A stretch of DNA of 38,572 nt from Chitinophagales bacterium (GCA_020629205.1 JAHDDV010000011.1:1-38572), one strand, 5' to 3'. Positions 1 to 8,853 are shown, counted from the stretch's first letter. Numbers and translations: made by a program. Notes: generated by a model from the letters alone, not told the origin.

Positions 1-2
1 AT

Positions 3-1784
3 GAGGATGGGTCGATTTGTGAGGTCACAGAAGAAATCCTGATACATCCGGCGATCATTAGCAATGGATTCGTAAGCTCCAACGATTGTTCAGGTGAAGG
101 GGGACAGATCATGCTCACAGCAGCCACCAGTACTGGAAATGAGGCTCTGGAATTCGAATGGTCAGAGGGGCTGGTACCAGTTGTAGAAACCTGGAATAGC
201 TCTACTGTCTCCGGTTTATCGGCTGGCAGCTATACGGTAACGGTGACTTCTATCAACGGTTGCACAAGCGAAGAAACATTTGAAATTGACCCACCTAATC
301 TTGCCATATACATCGATGGGCTATTCAGCTATAGCGGCTGTGAAACTTCAGAGCCTGTCTATGTTTGGACCGATCCGTTGCCCTGGGAGGTAGATGTTGA
401 GCTTACAGGTCCTGGAATCAGTCCTGCTGATTTTTTCGGCTTCGACATTTTTGAGTTTGACCCTTCAGAAGCAGGGCCGGGCAACCATGTAATCAATGCC
501 AGCTATGTTAGCGAAGACGGAACCGTATGCAACAGTAGTGCCATTGTCACCGTGATCTCAAGCATTAGTCTGGGCATGGAAATACCACATCATATTTGCA
601 CCAATGAAGACCCTATTCCGCTTGTTGGCTTTGTGGGTAATTATGAGGGGCCTGTTTATCCTGATGAAGTCAGCAGTAATCCCCCTGGCATCATTGAGTA
701 TGATGAGCAAGAAGGCATCTTCTATATTAATCCCGCATTAGCGGAGACTGCTCAGGCCTATCACATTGAATACGGCTACACAGATGAAAATGGCTGTCCC
801 TTTGTTGATGTGGCAAGTGTAGCCTTTATAGACTGCTGGGAATGTGAAAACAATCCATTCCTGGCCTATGAATACAATCTCAACGGCTCTGAGCTTTGTA
901 TAAATCCAATTTCTCTGGGTCAGGTAGAAGGCGTCACTAGTGATGTAGTGGAAGTGTTGATTGATGAGGAATGGGTCATCATGGAAGATGGGGATTTGCA
1001 TTGTCTATGCGTAGATCAATTGGACTTAAACTACTTCCGTTGCAATTTTTCCGATGAGCTGAACGAAATTACCAGTACCTGCTTTGGTGCATGGGGCACC
1101 TGCGACACCAATGTTGCCTATCAATCCGGAATTACGACCCTATACGTGGAGACCGGCTCTAGCTCATTCACGAATGTGAACACCAATTGTACAGATATTT
1201 CAGATACTGCGCCTCAATTTGTGAATAGTATTAGAACCTTTGATACCGAGTTATGTGGTCAAGTCGTCAGCAATGATATTAGCGTGACTGTCGATCCGGA
1301 TGGCACAGGCTGCGATCGCTTTATAGTTGAGTTGTTGACGAACAACAATGCCTCTTGTCCAACTGAGCCTATTTCTTTTAGACGAACTGTAAGCTATGAA
1401 GGCTGTGAAACGGATGTATTTCAGGAAAGCATCATTTTCAGCAACTGTATCGATGGCTCCTGCGATGTTGAGATCATAGTCGGTAAAGAGGGTCCAGGCC
1501 GTAGCATCTCTGATGGAGCAACCAATTCTGAGCCCGAGTGGACGGTGTATCCCAACCCGGCAAGTGATCTTGTGAGCATTGACTTTAAGGTAATTGGCGA
1601 TGCCTCAGGTAATTTGAGCTTATACGACATAAGTGGTAGACTGGTTTACCAAGAAGCACTAATTCTGGATGAAAATTCAGGAAGAGAACATCAGATATCC
1701 GTGGCTGATTTTGCCAGAGGTGTGTATCTCCTGAATTTTGAATCGGCTTCCATGAGTTTAAGAAGCAAGCTTGTGATTGAGTAG
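3..1784 (+). CDS. Secreted T9SS-sorted protein with SprB-type repeat (5' partial)
   Basis: The reading frame is open from the first bases of the window, so the true start lies upstream and this is the C-terminal part of a larger protein. Seen: a segment just after the internal Met at 111 matches the SprB repeat style (AGSYTVTVTSINGCTSEETF), followed by Cys-rich Ig-like stretches (many Cys, Gly and Asn, few Lys). The last ~80 residues form a type A T9SS sorting domain, with YPNPASD, then LYDISGRLVYQ, then GVYLLNF and a basic end. Known: such C-terminal domains direct export across the outer membrane by the type IX system, with attachment to the surface or release. Inference: a large cell-surface or gliding/adhesion-type protein. 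It has no visible link to the glycan genes except that T9SS cargo is often tethered to surface glycolipid. The substrate or binding partner cannot be told. Confidence 0.85.
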   Translation, partial: EDGSICEVTEEILIHPAIISNGFVSSNDCSGEGGQIMLTAATSTGNEALEFEWSEGLVPVVETWNSSTVSGLSAGSYTVTVTSINGCTSEETFEIDPPNLAIYIDGLFSYSGCETSEPVYVWTDPLPWEVDVELTGPGISPADFFGFDIFEFDPSEAGPGNHVINASYVSEDGTVCNSSAIVTVISSISLGMEIPHHICTNEDPIPLVGFVGNYEGPVYPDEVSSNPPGIIEYDEQEGIFYINPALAETAQAYHIEYGYTDENGCPFVDVASVAFIDCWECENNPFLAYEYNLNGSELCINPISLGQVEGVTSDVVEVLIDEEWVIMEDGDLHCLCVDQLDLNYFRCNFSDELNEITSTCFGAWGTCDTNVAYQSGITTLYVETGSSSFTNVNTNCTDISDTAPQFVNSIRTFDTELCGQVVSNDISVTVDPDGTGCDRFIVELLTNNNASCPTEPISFRRTVSYEGCETDVFQESIIFSNCIDGSCDVEIIVGKEGPGRSISDGATNSEPEWTVYPNPASDLVSIDFKVIGDASGNLSLYDISGRLVYQEALILDENSGREHQISVADFARGVYLLNFESASMSLRSKLVIE

Positions 1785-1805
1785 TATCAACTGACCGATA
1801 AGCAT

Positions 1806-1845
1806 GGAGCAAGGATGGGTTCGTATGAGCCCCCTTGCTCCTTTT
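1806..1845 (+). terminator. Rho-independent terminator after the T9SS protein
   Basis: A 9-bp perfect stem (GGAGCAAGG at 1806-1814 with CCTTGCTCC at 1833-1841) is extended inward by GGG/CCC and followed directly by TTTT. It lies 22 bases after the stop codon, as expected for an intrinsic terminator. Confidence 0.8.
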
Positions 1846-1849
1846 GTCA

Positions 1850-2100
1850 TTTGTTGTTGCCCGTTACCCAATGAGCGTTCTCATTGATCTGTTGGAGCGC
1901 TCGAATGTCGGTGAAAACTAGCCCCGGGCGCAGCGGAACGAAGTGCCTGCATAGCGTCGTGAATGCCGGAGCCGGGGTGGCTCGAAGCGCAGGCGTAGAG
2001 ACGCACCGGCCCGAGCATGAACAGCTAGGCAGGTGCTGAGTATTAGCGGAGCACGGGTACCATGCTGCCACGTGCACCTCTGCTCTGCTCCAAAAAAAGA
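1850..2100. other. GC-rich, palindrome-dense intergenic element
   Basis: About 250 bases between two convergent genes are visibly richer in G and C than the neighbours. They contain many inverted pairs: AATGAG/CTCATT around a 4-base loop (1870-1885), GAGCGCTC (1895-1902), CCCCGG/CCGGGG (1922-1927 with 1972-1977), AGGTGC/GCACCT (2031-2036 with 2074-2079) and GGAGCA/TGCTCC (2048-2053 with 2086-2091). A 90-codon frame on the minus strand crosses it, but its composition looks like a by-product of the GC-rich repeats. Inference: a dispersed, structured non-coding repeat or an RNA. I cannot tell which without comparing it with the rest of the genome. Confidence 0.45.
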
Positions 2101-2156
2101 AAATTTGCACAGCAGACAAGATAGGTATTTCGAAAAATTTTGATGGTCATTGATTA

Positions 2157-2738
2157 TTACAAATCGGTGAACTCAGCTGGCCCGGTATTGTGATAGTTTT
2201 CTGTCAACTCAGCAAGCAGAATTGCCAAATTTGCAATATTTCTGATTCTATTGACAGTGTAGTCGTCGCGAAGAATGCAGGGCTCGGTGTAGAATACATT
2301 TTCCTTGTCTAAGACGATGTTTGACTTGATGTCTTCTTCGAAAATCATGAGTTCTTTCATGAGTCCCTGCTCAAGGAGTGTGCGACCGAAGTGATCCTCA
2401 TTGGCATCGAGATGAAACTTCTCGAAGAAGACTTCGAGCTCATTGCTGTCGATTGGATCTTCTTCGATGAACATTCCTTTGATGGTTTTCCAGGCGCGTT
2501 TGAGAGAGCTGGACCGACCTACCGTAAGGCTGTAGTTGAGTGGATTGTCACAGCGCACATGAACCGTTGTATAAGTGACCACGGAGCAGGTACCATCATC
2601 TTGCTCTCGCACTACATCGAAGGAGAAGATACGTAGGTAGCGACCTCGAAAGGTGCCAGAGATGCTAGGGGCAAAGTCCCAGTACTTTGGAAGGTAGTAA
2701 GTTTCCAGATCAAAATAGCCTGCCAGAGACTGGTACAT
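2157..2738 (-). CDS. Hypothetical protein (unknown function)
   Basis: I do not recognise this protein. It is about 193 residues with no signal peptide or membrane segment. It has a mixed aromatic and acidic N-terminal half (YQSLAGYFDLETYYLPKYW) that looks like beta strands and a helical C-terminal half ending in a run of Asn-, Ile- and Leu-rich helices. The longest frame begins at a GTG at 2771. The ATG at 2738 is preferred because AAGGAAG lies about ten bases upstream and an in-frame stop lies directly before the GTG. It stands alone, convergent to the T9SS gene and followed by the GC-rich element. It is probably cytoplasmic. No role can be proposed. Confidence 0.65.
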   Translation of the reverse strand: MYQSLAGYFDLETYYLPKYWDFAPSISGTFRGRYLRIFSFDVVREQDDGTCSVVTYTTVHVRCDNPLNYSLTVGRSSSLKRAWKTIKGMFIEEDPIDSNELEVFFEKFHLDANEDHFGRTLLEQGLMKELMIFEEDIKSNIVLDKENVFYTEPCILRDDYTVNRIRNIANLAILLAELTENYHNTGPAEFTDL

Positions 2739-2827
2739 CTTGAAGACTCTTCCTTGATTAAATCCAAACACAGTTTAGCTTTTGGTGCAAGATAGATACT
2801 GCTGCGAATATATTATAATTTAATTAA

Positions 2828-2983
2828 GGGATAGAGAATCAATAGCTGTCCATTTTGACTTGCTGGAAATGATTTATCCATCGTTATTTTTCTCCACCAG
2901 CCAACAAGGATGCTGTCAAAAAATGCCTTGTCTAAATCACTTCCAGCGGCGTCAAAATCAGACAGTTATTGATTCCCTGTCCC
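2828..2983. mobile_element. MITE-like element with ~50-bp imperfect terminal inverted repeats
   Basis: The left end from 2828 (GGGATAGAGAATCAATAGCT...) and the reverse complement of the right end from 2983 (GGGACAGGGAATCAATAACT...) align over about 50 bases with a few mismatches and two single-base gaps, through the shared blocks ATTTTGAC and GCTGGAA[A/G]TGATTTA. The 156-bp unit has no coding capacity. Its centre holds a smaller inverted pair, ACAAGG/CCTTGT. No clear target-site duplication is seen in the flanks. Inference: a non-autonomous transposable element or the collapsed remnant of an insertion sequence. It starts just past the phosphatase stop codon, so the large hairpin may also act as its transcript end. 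Confidence 0.6.
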
Positions 2984-2993
2984 GAAGCTCAAA

Positions 2994-4766
2994 TCAGTGC
3001 TGGATTAGCTCCAACTTTATGGTATGCTCGCTGCGCTGATCCGCGAGCTGCAATAAGAGAAAGTGCTCTGTAGTTTGTGGCAACTGCAATGGCATCGTCT
3101 CCCTTTCTTTCTGCAGCTTACCCTCAGCAAGGATTCGTCCATCAAGAGAAAGCACTTGATAACTGACAAAGGAGTCTTTTACCCAGTCCATAGGGATCAT
3201 TACCTTGTCGCTTACCGGATTGGGGTAGACTGCAATGCTTGTCTGCTCTCTGCTGGCGATACTAAGGGGCGCCTCTAATCGCTCCCAGTGATTGACTCCA
3301 TCTTTGAGTACCATCACCTGATCGAGATTGATCTCATCTGAAATCTCCAGAATCGGCGTATACCAGAACTCGACAGTGATGCTATCGGGCTTGACTTGCA
3401 GTAGGGCATATCCATGATCGTGGAAGTTGTTGTAGAGATGATGAGGGTTGATGTTTTGGGAGACCTGCGTGGCAAATTCGGCCAGATCCGGCGCATAGCC
3501 TTCCTCGTCAAAATTGCCACGTGTAAGGCTGGTGATCACTACCTCCACACCATGGGCTGCTTCTCCTGTAGCTCTATTGTAGCCAGATTCCGGAATTGGG
3601 GGAATGATGAGGTCGTTGGCGAAAGTGAGATGGGCATCTCCACTAAGTACCATAATATTATCGATGTCATTTTCGCGCCAAAACTCGAAGAGTCGCTTTC
3701 GATCTTCAAAATAGCCATCCCAGGTGGTATCATCGAATACATCTCCGTCTGTCGGATATTCGATGATCGTGGGCATGCCGATGGCACTCCAATGTCCCAT
3801 CAGGTTTTGATTGGCAATCAGCTGCCATTTGGCATCGGATTGGTTCATAGTGGTGGTTAGCCATTCATATTGCTGATTTCCAAGAATGCTTTCCTCCTCC
3901 CCTACTATGATATCATCGCCTTTGTAGGTGTGTAAGTCGACTACGTAGAGGTCAACGAGATCACCGATCTCTATAGAGCGGTAGATCTTGAATGGGTCAT
4001 TGGGATCTTGCTGCGAACCGGGTACATACTCATGAAAAGCCTGTACCGAACCGGCCCAGTCATCGGGATTGTTTCTATTGCCCATGTCGTGATTGTCCCA
4101 GAGCACGATCCATGGATGCATTTGTCGGGCAGCTCTGAGGTCTGGATCGAGCAGATAATATTCGTGTCGGTCTCGCCATTCTTCCAGGGTCTCCGGATCT
4201 ATTGGATAGGGATCGGGAACACGGACTTGCTCATCGGTGTCGGGGTCGTTGTAGATGTAGTCACCCAAATGGATCATGATGTCAAGGTCTTCCATCCCGG
4301 CAATATGGCGATAGGCATTGAAGTATCCGGAATAGATACTGGCGCAGGAGGCTATAATAAACTGGAGATCCTCCGGGTCTTCCGGTAAGGTTTTGGTTCT
4401 TCCTAATGCGGAGCTATTTCCAGCTTCATCTGTAAACTGGTACCAATAATAGGTGTCCGGCTGCAAGCCATCAACTGAGACATGCACAGTATGGTCGCTG
4501 TTTGTCACCGCCATCATTTCACCGCTTGCAACTTGATCCATCAGTTCTTCATCCGACGAAACTATGTAGCTCAGGGTTTCCTGTTCTAGCTCTGTATGGA
4601 TCTTTGTCCATAGGATGAGTTCAGATTGGGAGGGGCTTGCGGAAGCTACGCCGAAAAAGAAGGGGGCATTGAGGGTATCGCCGAAGATGTGGTCGGGATA
4701 CTGAATCTGGCTATGTAGTGTCTGGTTGCACAGAAGCAAGAAGACTATAGAGAAGCAAAGTCGCAT
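2994..4766 (-). CDS. PhoD-like metallophosphatase (alkaline phosphatase D family) with T9SS sorting domain
   Basis: Predicted secreted phosphomonoesterase or phosphodiesterase of the PhoD family. Seen: an N-terminal signal peptide (~20 residues, ending near LHSQ), the PhoD entry motif FFFGVASASPSQSELILWTK (37-56), a beta-sandwich region to ~128, then metal-site motifs SCAS (140-143), HLGDYIY (166-172), WDNHD (223-227) and, further on, LSGDAHLTFAN. The C-terminal ~75 residues form a type A T9SS sorting domain (VYPNPVSDKV ... SLDGRILAEG). Known: PhoD enzymes use Fe/Ca-type metal centres and release phosphate from esters and teichoic-acid-like polymers. At 590 residues it is normal for a PhoD plus sorting domain. 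It is divergent from the O-antigen-ligase-like gene with only 45 bases between, so the two may share a control region. The substrate is unknown. Confidence 0.88.
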   Translation of the reverse strand: MRLCFSIVFLLLCNQTLHSQIQYPDHIFGDTLNAPFFFGVASASPSQSELILWTKIHTELEQETLSYIVSSDEELMDQVASGEMMAVTNSDHTVHVSVDGLQPDTYYWYQFTDEAGNSSALGRTKTLPEDPEDLQFIIASCASIYSGYFNAYRHIAGMEDLDIMIHLGDYIYNDPDTDEQVRVPDPYPIDPETLEEWRDRHEYYLLDPDLRAARQMHPWIVLWDNHDMGNRNNPDDWAGSVQAFHEYVPGSQQDPNDPFKIYRSIEIGDLVDLYVVDLHTYKGDDIIVGEEESILGNQQYEWLTTTMNQSDAKWQLIANQNLMGHWSAIGMPTIIEYPTDGDVFDDTTWDGYFEDRKRLFEFWRENDIDNIMVLSGDAHLTFANDLIIPPIPESGYNRATGEAAHGVEVVITSLTRGNFDEEGYAPDLAEFATQVSQNINPHHLYNNFHDHGYALLQVKPDSITVEFWYTPILEISDEINLDQVMVLKDGVNHWERLEAPLSIASREQTSIAVYPNPVSDKVMIPMDWVKDSFVSYQVLSLDGRILAEGKLQKERETMPLQLPQTTEHFLLLQLADQRSEHTIKLELIQH

Positions 4767-4811
4767 AGAGGGGATTTTGAGTTCCTTGTAAAGCTACGAA
4801 TCAGAGAACAA

Positions 4812-6755
4812 ATGTTGATGTTGATTGACCTGGAACTGCCCAACAAATCGGACAAATCCTCGAAAAGGAGTCAATATTTACTAAATTCGGGAGTGGAGAA
4901 GAAATCTTTCCGTGCGAATAAGAAAGTAGTTGTAGTGTTCTGGATGATCTTGATTGTGGTCATTCCTTACTTCTTGACCAACAAGTTTGTGAACGGCTAT
5001 ACCCTTCGTCAGGCCCAGATGATTTCCTTGCTAGGTCTCGGCACCCTTTGGTGGGGTTTGCAGGGTGTACATCGTCTTCGATTGCATATTTTGGACTATT
5101 TTGTTTTGGCTTTTACTTTGAGTCACTTTTTGTCTCTTCCCTTAGCCTATGATTTTGCCAACTCGTTCTTCAGTTCACAGCAGAATCTAAGTCTGGCTGT
5201 ACTCTACTTTATCGGTAGGGTATTATGGTTAAGAGATCCAGAATTCAGCAAGAAGGCATTTGGGATTGCTTTCATAGCGCTATCGGTGCTATTCCTTGTC
5301 GAAACATTTGCAGGCTTGTTTCGCCTGAGTGAGTATCTAAGTAAAAATAATTATCCCGCAATCAATTCGAGCACCATATATAAACTGAAAACTCCTGCCT
5401 TGCACAAGAATCGCCTGGCACTGTTGCTTTTGTTGTGTTTTGCTTCGAACTTATACTATGTGCTAAGCAAAGATGTGAGTAGTCGGCTTAGAATAGTTGG
5501 GTTGTTGTTGTGCTGGCTCAGTGGTAGCCTCGTGCTGTATATGCATTCCAGATCTGCATGGCTTTCATTTGCCTTTTTGCTCCTTTCCATTATTGTCTTT
5601 GCGGTCATCGCCGCCCCTAATCGTCGAAGGCAATCACTTTTGTTGTTGACCATATTGCTCCTTGCTGTTGGTTCCACATACATGATGGCAGTTAAAAACA
5701 TCGGAGATTCAAAAGGCCTGGAATCTAGAGTTAATCCGGCCAAAGTAGTCAAAAGCAGAAGTGCTACGGAGCGCTTCTACCTGTGGGATATGGGGTGGCA
5801 AATTTTCAAGAAGAATCCCCTTGTGGGAGTTGGCGCAGGGAATTGGCATTCAGCCTCTCTTGAGCAGGGACTAGCAGGATTACAAACATCCAATAAAAAA
5901 GTCTACTGGCATCCCCACAATGACTTCATACGAATTGCGGATGAATTGGGTATAGTTGGCTTGTTAGGTTTTGTCGGTCTATTTGTCAGTTGTTTGATCA
6001 TGCTTCTTATACTGTTGCGAAATGGCAAGAAAGAGTCTTGGATTATGATTATTGCATGCAGTGCCGTACTTGCCTATGGTATTGCTTCGGTCTTCATTGG
6101 TCCCAGAACACAACTGCCATTGCAGGTTCTATTCTTCGCCTTCTTGATTGCTGCTGGATCGGAATATCAGCTTTTTAGTGCTACTCGAGTTGATGCGGAG
6201 GAACAAGCTCCATCGAAAAATAGTTTTGCGCTGTTGTTTGTTTTAGGCTTGGTTCTTATCAGCACGGTTGCGAATGCCAACTATCAGTATGAGATCAGAA
6301 GTAGGATTGCAAAAATAAAGCGCTTGAACAAGCAAAAGCGAGCAGGAAATGCTATTGCTCTACAAAGGGAGGATCACTACTTGTTGCAGAGTTTCAACGT
6401 ACAAAAAGCTACATTGCACTACACTTATGGTAATACCGAAGAAAGGCTTGGAAATCTTGTTGCGGCCAAACAGCAATTCGAATCAGCTCTGTTGGCGGAG
6501 GCCCATCATTACCATTCTATTTGGAAGTTAGGACGAATCTCATTGATTCAAAATGATACTGCTACTGCTGGAGAGCTGTTTAAGCGAGCTTCGGCGATAT
6601 ACCCGCATGACAAGAATATACAAAGTGATCTTGTGCGCTGGCATCTGGCAGCCGGTGATACGACTTCTGCCAAAGCTGTACTGGAAGAGATGCCAATGAG
6701 ATTTGCCGAGACAAAGACCTTGTACAAGTTGATTTCGGATGAGGAAGCGAACTGA
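4812..6755 (+). CDS. O-antigen ligase/polymerase-like membrane protein with C-terminal TPR region
   Basis: Polytopic inner-membrane protein of 647 residues. Seen: a ~40-residue basic cytosolic N-terminus, about a dozen hydrophobic segments from residue ~41 to ~490, and the Wzy_C/WaaL signature HPHNDFIRIADELGIVG near residue 366 in a periplasmic loop before the last helices. The C-terminal tail (~500-647) is soluble and helical with TPR-like units (YTYGNTEERLGNLVAAKQQF; then ISLIQNDTATAGELFKRASA). Known: this superfamily joins lipid-linked glycans to lipid A core or to proteins, or polymerises repeat units. Proteins with a TPR tail are common in Bacteroidota. It is the only ligase or polymerase candidate in the window. 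Which acceptor it uses cannot be told. Confidence 0.8.
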   Translation: MLMLIDLELPNKSDKSSKRSQYLLNSGVEKKSFRANKKVVVVFWMILIVVIPYFLTNKFVNGYTLRQAQMISLLGLGTLWWGLQGVHRLRLHILDYFVLAFTLSHFLSLPLAYDFANSFFSSQQNLSLAVLYFIGRVLWLRDPEFSKKAFGIAFIALSVLFLVETFAGLFRLSEYLSKNNYPAINSSTIYKLKTPALHKNRLALLLLLCFASNLYYVLSKDVSSRLRIVGLLLCWLSGSLVLYMHSRSAWLSFAFLLLSIIVFAVIAAPNRRRQSLLLLTILLLAVGSTYMMAVKNIGDSKGLESRVNPAKVVKSRSATERFYLWDMGWQIFKKNPLVGVGAGNWHSASLEQGLAGLQTSNKKVYWHPHNDFIRIADELGIVGLLGFVGLFVSCLIMLLILLRNGKKESWIMIIACSAVLAYGIASVFIGPRTQLPLQVLFFAFLIAAGSEYQLFSATRVDAEEQAPSKNSFALLFVLGLVLISTVANANYQYEIRSRIAKIKRLNKQKRAGNAIALQREDHYLLQSFNVQKATLHYTYGNTEERLGNLVAAKQQFESALLAEAHHYHSIWKLGRISLIQNDTATAGELFKRASAIYPHDKNIQSDLVRWHLAAGDTTSAKAVLEEMPMRFAETKTLYKLISDEEAN

Positions 6756-6809
6756 AATCGGCAATTCTGCGCGTTGATATTCAGAACTCACATGAATGTC
6801 GGCTATTAG

Positions 6810-6845
6810 CCATTTGCTACCAAATGGGACAAATTTCTTTTTCGA
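6810..6845 (+). terminator. Possible terminator after the O-antigen-ligase-like gene
   Basis: A perfect 7-bp stem, CCATTTG (6810-6816) with CAAATGG (6821-6827) around CTAC, is followed within seven bases by a T-rich stretch. The stem is AT-rich and the T run is interrupted, so termination strength is uncertain. Confidence 0.4.
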
Positions 6846-7136
6846 AACCATGACTTAACAGCTTTATCCCTTGGGTGCAAAAAGGAAGCGAAGTTTTTCA
6901 TAGTGATATGACAGCGAAGGCAATACGTGCCACTTTTGAGCAAACAAATGTGCATGAAAAGTGTTACCTTCGCGGAAATACTCTGACGTCTAAAAACATA
7001 TTTCGACAAGCCGATTACAAGCAATTGACCTGTGAATAAATCATCAATCCATGGGTTACTTCTACGGTTGTCAAGGTCCACTAAATCGTGTTTAAGCCTG
7101 CTTGTACAGGATTAATACTCGTGCAATATAATAGTC
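6846..7136. other. Long non-coding gap with nested hairpin at 6914-6973
   Basis: With the terminator before it, this makes a 381-base stretch without a convincing gene. Its main content is a nested inverted repeat: GCGAAGG (6914-6920) with CCTTCGC (6967-6973), and inside it CACTTTT (6931-6937) with AAAAGTG (6957-6963). A small GGCA/TGCC hairpin sits in the left arm. No clear TAnnTTTG box is seen before the next gene. It could be a structured 5' leader, a small RNA or an old element. Confidence 0.4.
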
Positions 7137-8087
7137 TTGACAAAAACCAAACGAGTGAAGAACGATACCTACCTTTCCATTTTGATTCCGGTATATAAGA
7201 GCGCGACATTTGTTGAAAAGACGATTGCGGAAACCATGAAGGTTTTGGATGCTCAAAACTACAATTATGAGATTGTGCTAGTCAACGACGGGAGTCCAGA
7301 CAATTCCTGGGAAGTTATTCGTGATCTAGCGGAAAGACACAAGGAAGTCATTGCTGTCAACCTGCTAAAGAATTATGGTCAACACTCCGCGGTTCTTTGT
7401 GCCATTCAGAAGGCAAGTGGACAATACATGATAACCATGGATGATGATTTGCAAAATCCACCTTCGGAAATCCCGAAAATGGTAAAAAAGATTGAAGAGG
7501 GTTATGATTTGGTTTTTGCACGATTCGAGAAAAAGAAGCATGCGAGTTATAGAAAACTAGGCACTCGATTGGTGAATTATCTCAATGCCAAGATTTTTGA
7601 AAAGCCTGATGATGTGATTCTGACCAACTTCAGAATCTTTGATGATCGAGTAGCTCAGCGAGTATTAGAATACAATACCAATTACCCTTACATCCCTGGG
7701 CTTCTGCTTTTGAATGCAAATCGAATTACGAATGTTCTTACAAAGCATCATGCAAGAGAACAAGGGAATTCAAATTACTCTTTCATAAAGATAATCAAGC
7801 TTCTTTCACGTTTGTTGATCAATTATTCCTCCTATCCACTTCGGCTTCTCACTTCCATTGGTTTGGTTATCTCACTGATTTCTTTCGCCACTGGGGTGGT
7901 CATCTTTCTAAATGCTTTCTATCGAGATTATGCTATACCTGGGTGGGCTTCCATTATGATCATGCTTTCATTCCTCAATGGCATTTCCATTTTGATGACT
8001 GGAGTGATGGGAATCTACATATCGAGAACACTCAATCAACTTTCCTCCATTCGACCCTATATCATTTCCGACTATGTTACCGAATAA
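7137..8087 (+). CDS. GT2 polyprenyl-phosphate glycosyltransferase (GtrB/ArnC/DPM1-like)
   Basis: Predicted to move a sugar from a nucleotide donor to undecaprenyl phosphate on the cytosolic face. Seen: a GT-A domain starting LSILIPVYKS (13-22), the nucleotide motif VNDGSPDNSW (49-58), the metal motif MDDDLQNPP (101-109), and two C-terminal membrane helices (~230-295) typical of the GtrB/ArnC group. The start is a TTG at 7137. A GTG at 7155 would give almost the same protein, and the first in-frame ATG would cut into the Rossmann core. It heads an operon, and its last 14 bases overlap the next gene. Its natural partners are the GtrA (10564) and GT39-like (10952) proteins at the end of the same operon. 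The sugar moved cannot be told. Confidence 0.88.
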   Translation: MTKTKRVKNDTYLSILIPVYKSATFVEKTIAETMKVLDAQNYNYEIVLVNDGSPDNSWEVIRDLAERHKEVIAVNLLKNYGQHSAVLCAIQKASGQYMITMDDDLQNPPSEIPKMVKKIEEGYDLVFARFEKKKHASYRKLGTRLVNYLNAKIFEKPDDVILTNFRIFDDRVAQRVLEYNTNYPYIPGLLLLNANRITNVLTKHHAREQGNSNYSFIKIIKLLSRLLINYSSYPLRLLTSIGLVISLISFATGVVIFLNAFYRDYAIPGWASIMIMLSFLNGISILMTGVMGIYISRTLNQLSSIRPYIISDYVTE

Positions 8088-8853
8088 GCACTTCATTATC
8101 ATCGGTGCTCAACGCTCTGGAAGCACATTATTGCAAAACATGTTAGAGGAGCATCCAGCCGTTTATATGGCTAGTCCATCAAGGCCGGAACCAAAATATT
8201 TCATGCAAAATGAAGTCTCTTATAAAGAATATCTTGATCAGTTTTTTGCAGCCAGGTCCGGGGAGACTATACTCGGAGAAAAGAGCACTTCGTATTACGA
8301 GACACCTCTAGCGGCCCGACAGATCAAAGCAACGATTTCAGATTGCAGGATATTGGCAATCCTTAGGAACCCTGTCTATAGAGCTATTTCAAATTATCAT
8401 TTTTCCCGATCTTTCGGTCTGGAGAAACGTAGTCTCAAAGGTGTATTTGTTGATCAACTGCCTTCTCCTTCTCAGATGACAACATCCGTAAACCCTTTTC
8501 ATTATCTTGAACGGGGACTGTACTGCCGTCATCTTGAGGTATACCGAAAACTTTTTGGTGAACAACTTAAAGTTATAGTACTTGAAGAGCTACTTCGGGA
8601 TGAAAGAATCGTCCACGGAGTGTCTAATTTTCTTGAAATTTCAGCGGAACCGTTGCTTGATTTCCATCGTGAGATGGGCAAGACAAATAATCTAGAATAT
8701 CCAAAAACCGAGGCTAGCATCATAGCGTACCTGTTCGATTATTTCGAGGCTCCGAACAGGGATCTAGCAAGAGAATATCAATTGGACCTAAGTTATTGGC
8801 AAGGTCCAACAGAAACCCAAATCAACTGTATTAAGGAGAATTTTCGTGAGTAG
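8074..8853 (+). CDS. Sulfotransferase (PAPS-dependent, Sulfotransfer_1-like)
   Basis: Predicted cytosolic transfer of sulfate from PAPS to a sugar or lipid hydroxyl. Seen: the 5'-phosphosulfate loop IIGAQRSGSTLL (9-20), the 3'-phosphate-binding motif ILRNPVYRAISNY with Arg98 and Ser106 at the usual spacing of eight, and a mostly helical C-terminal half. At 259 residues it is a compact single-domain enzyme near the usual size. The start ATG overlaps the GT2 gene by 14 bases, which suggests translational coupling and a joint role in decorating the sugar that GT2 handles. It is one of three sulfotransferases in the window. They share little beyond the two PAPS motifs, which suggests different acceptors. 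Confidence 0.88.
   Translation: MLPNKHFIIIGAQRSGSTLLQNMLEEHPAVYMASPSRPEPKYFMQNEVSYKEYLDQFFAARSGETILGEKSTSYYETPLAARQIKATISDCRILAILRNPVYRAISNYHFSRSFGLEKRSLKGVFVDQLPSPSQMTTSVNPFHYLERGLYCRHLEVYRKLFGEQLKVIVLEELLRDERIVHGVSNFLEISAEPLLDFHREMGKTNNLEYPKTEASIIAYLFDYFEAPNRDLAREYQLDLSYWQGPTETQINCIKENFRE

Noticed and set aside
1847-2119. A 90-codon minus-strand reading frame in the GC-rich element
   Set aside because: Its composition follows the palindromic GC-rich DNA, it has Cys/Arg/Pro-rich text without domain character, and the region looks like non-coding repeat.
3414-4388. Long frames on the strand opposite the phosphatase gene
   Set aside because: They lie wholly inside a gene with clear PhoD motifs and show no motif or start signal of their own.
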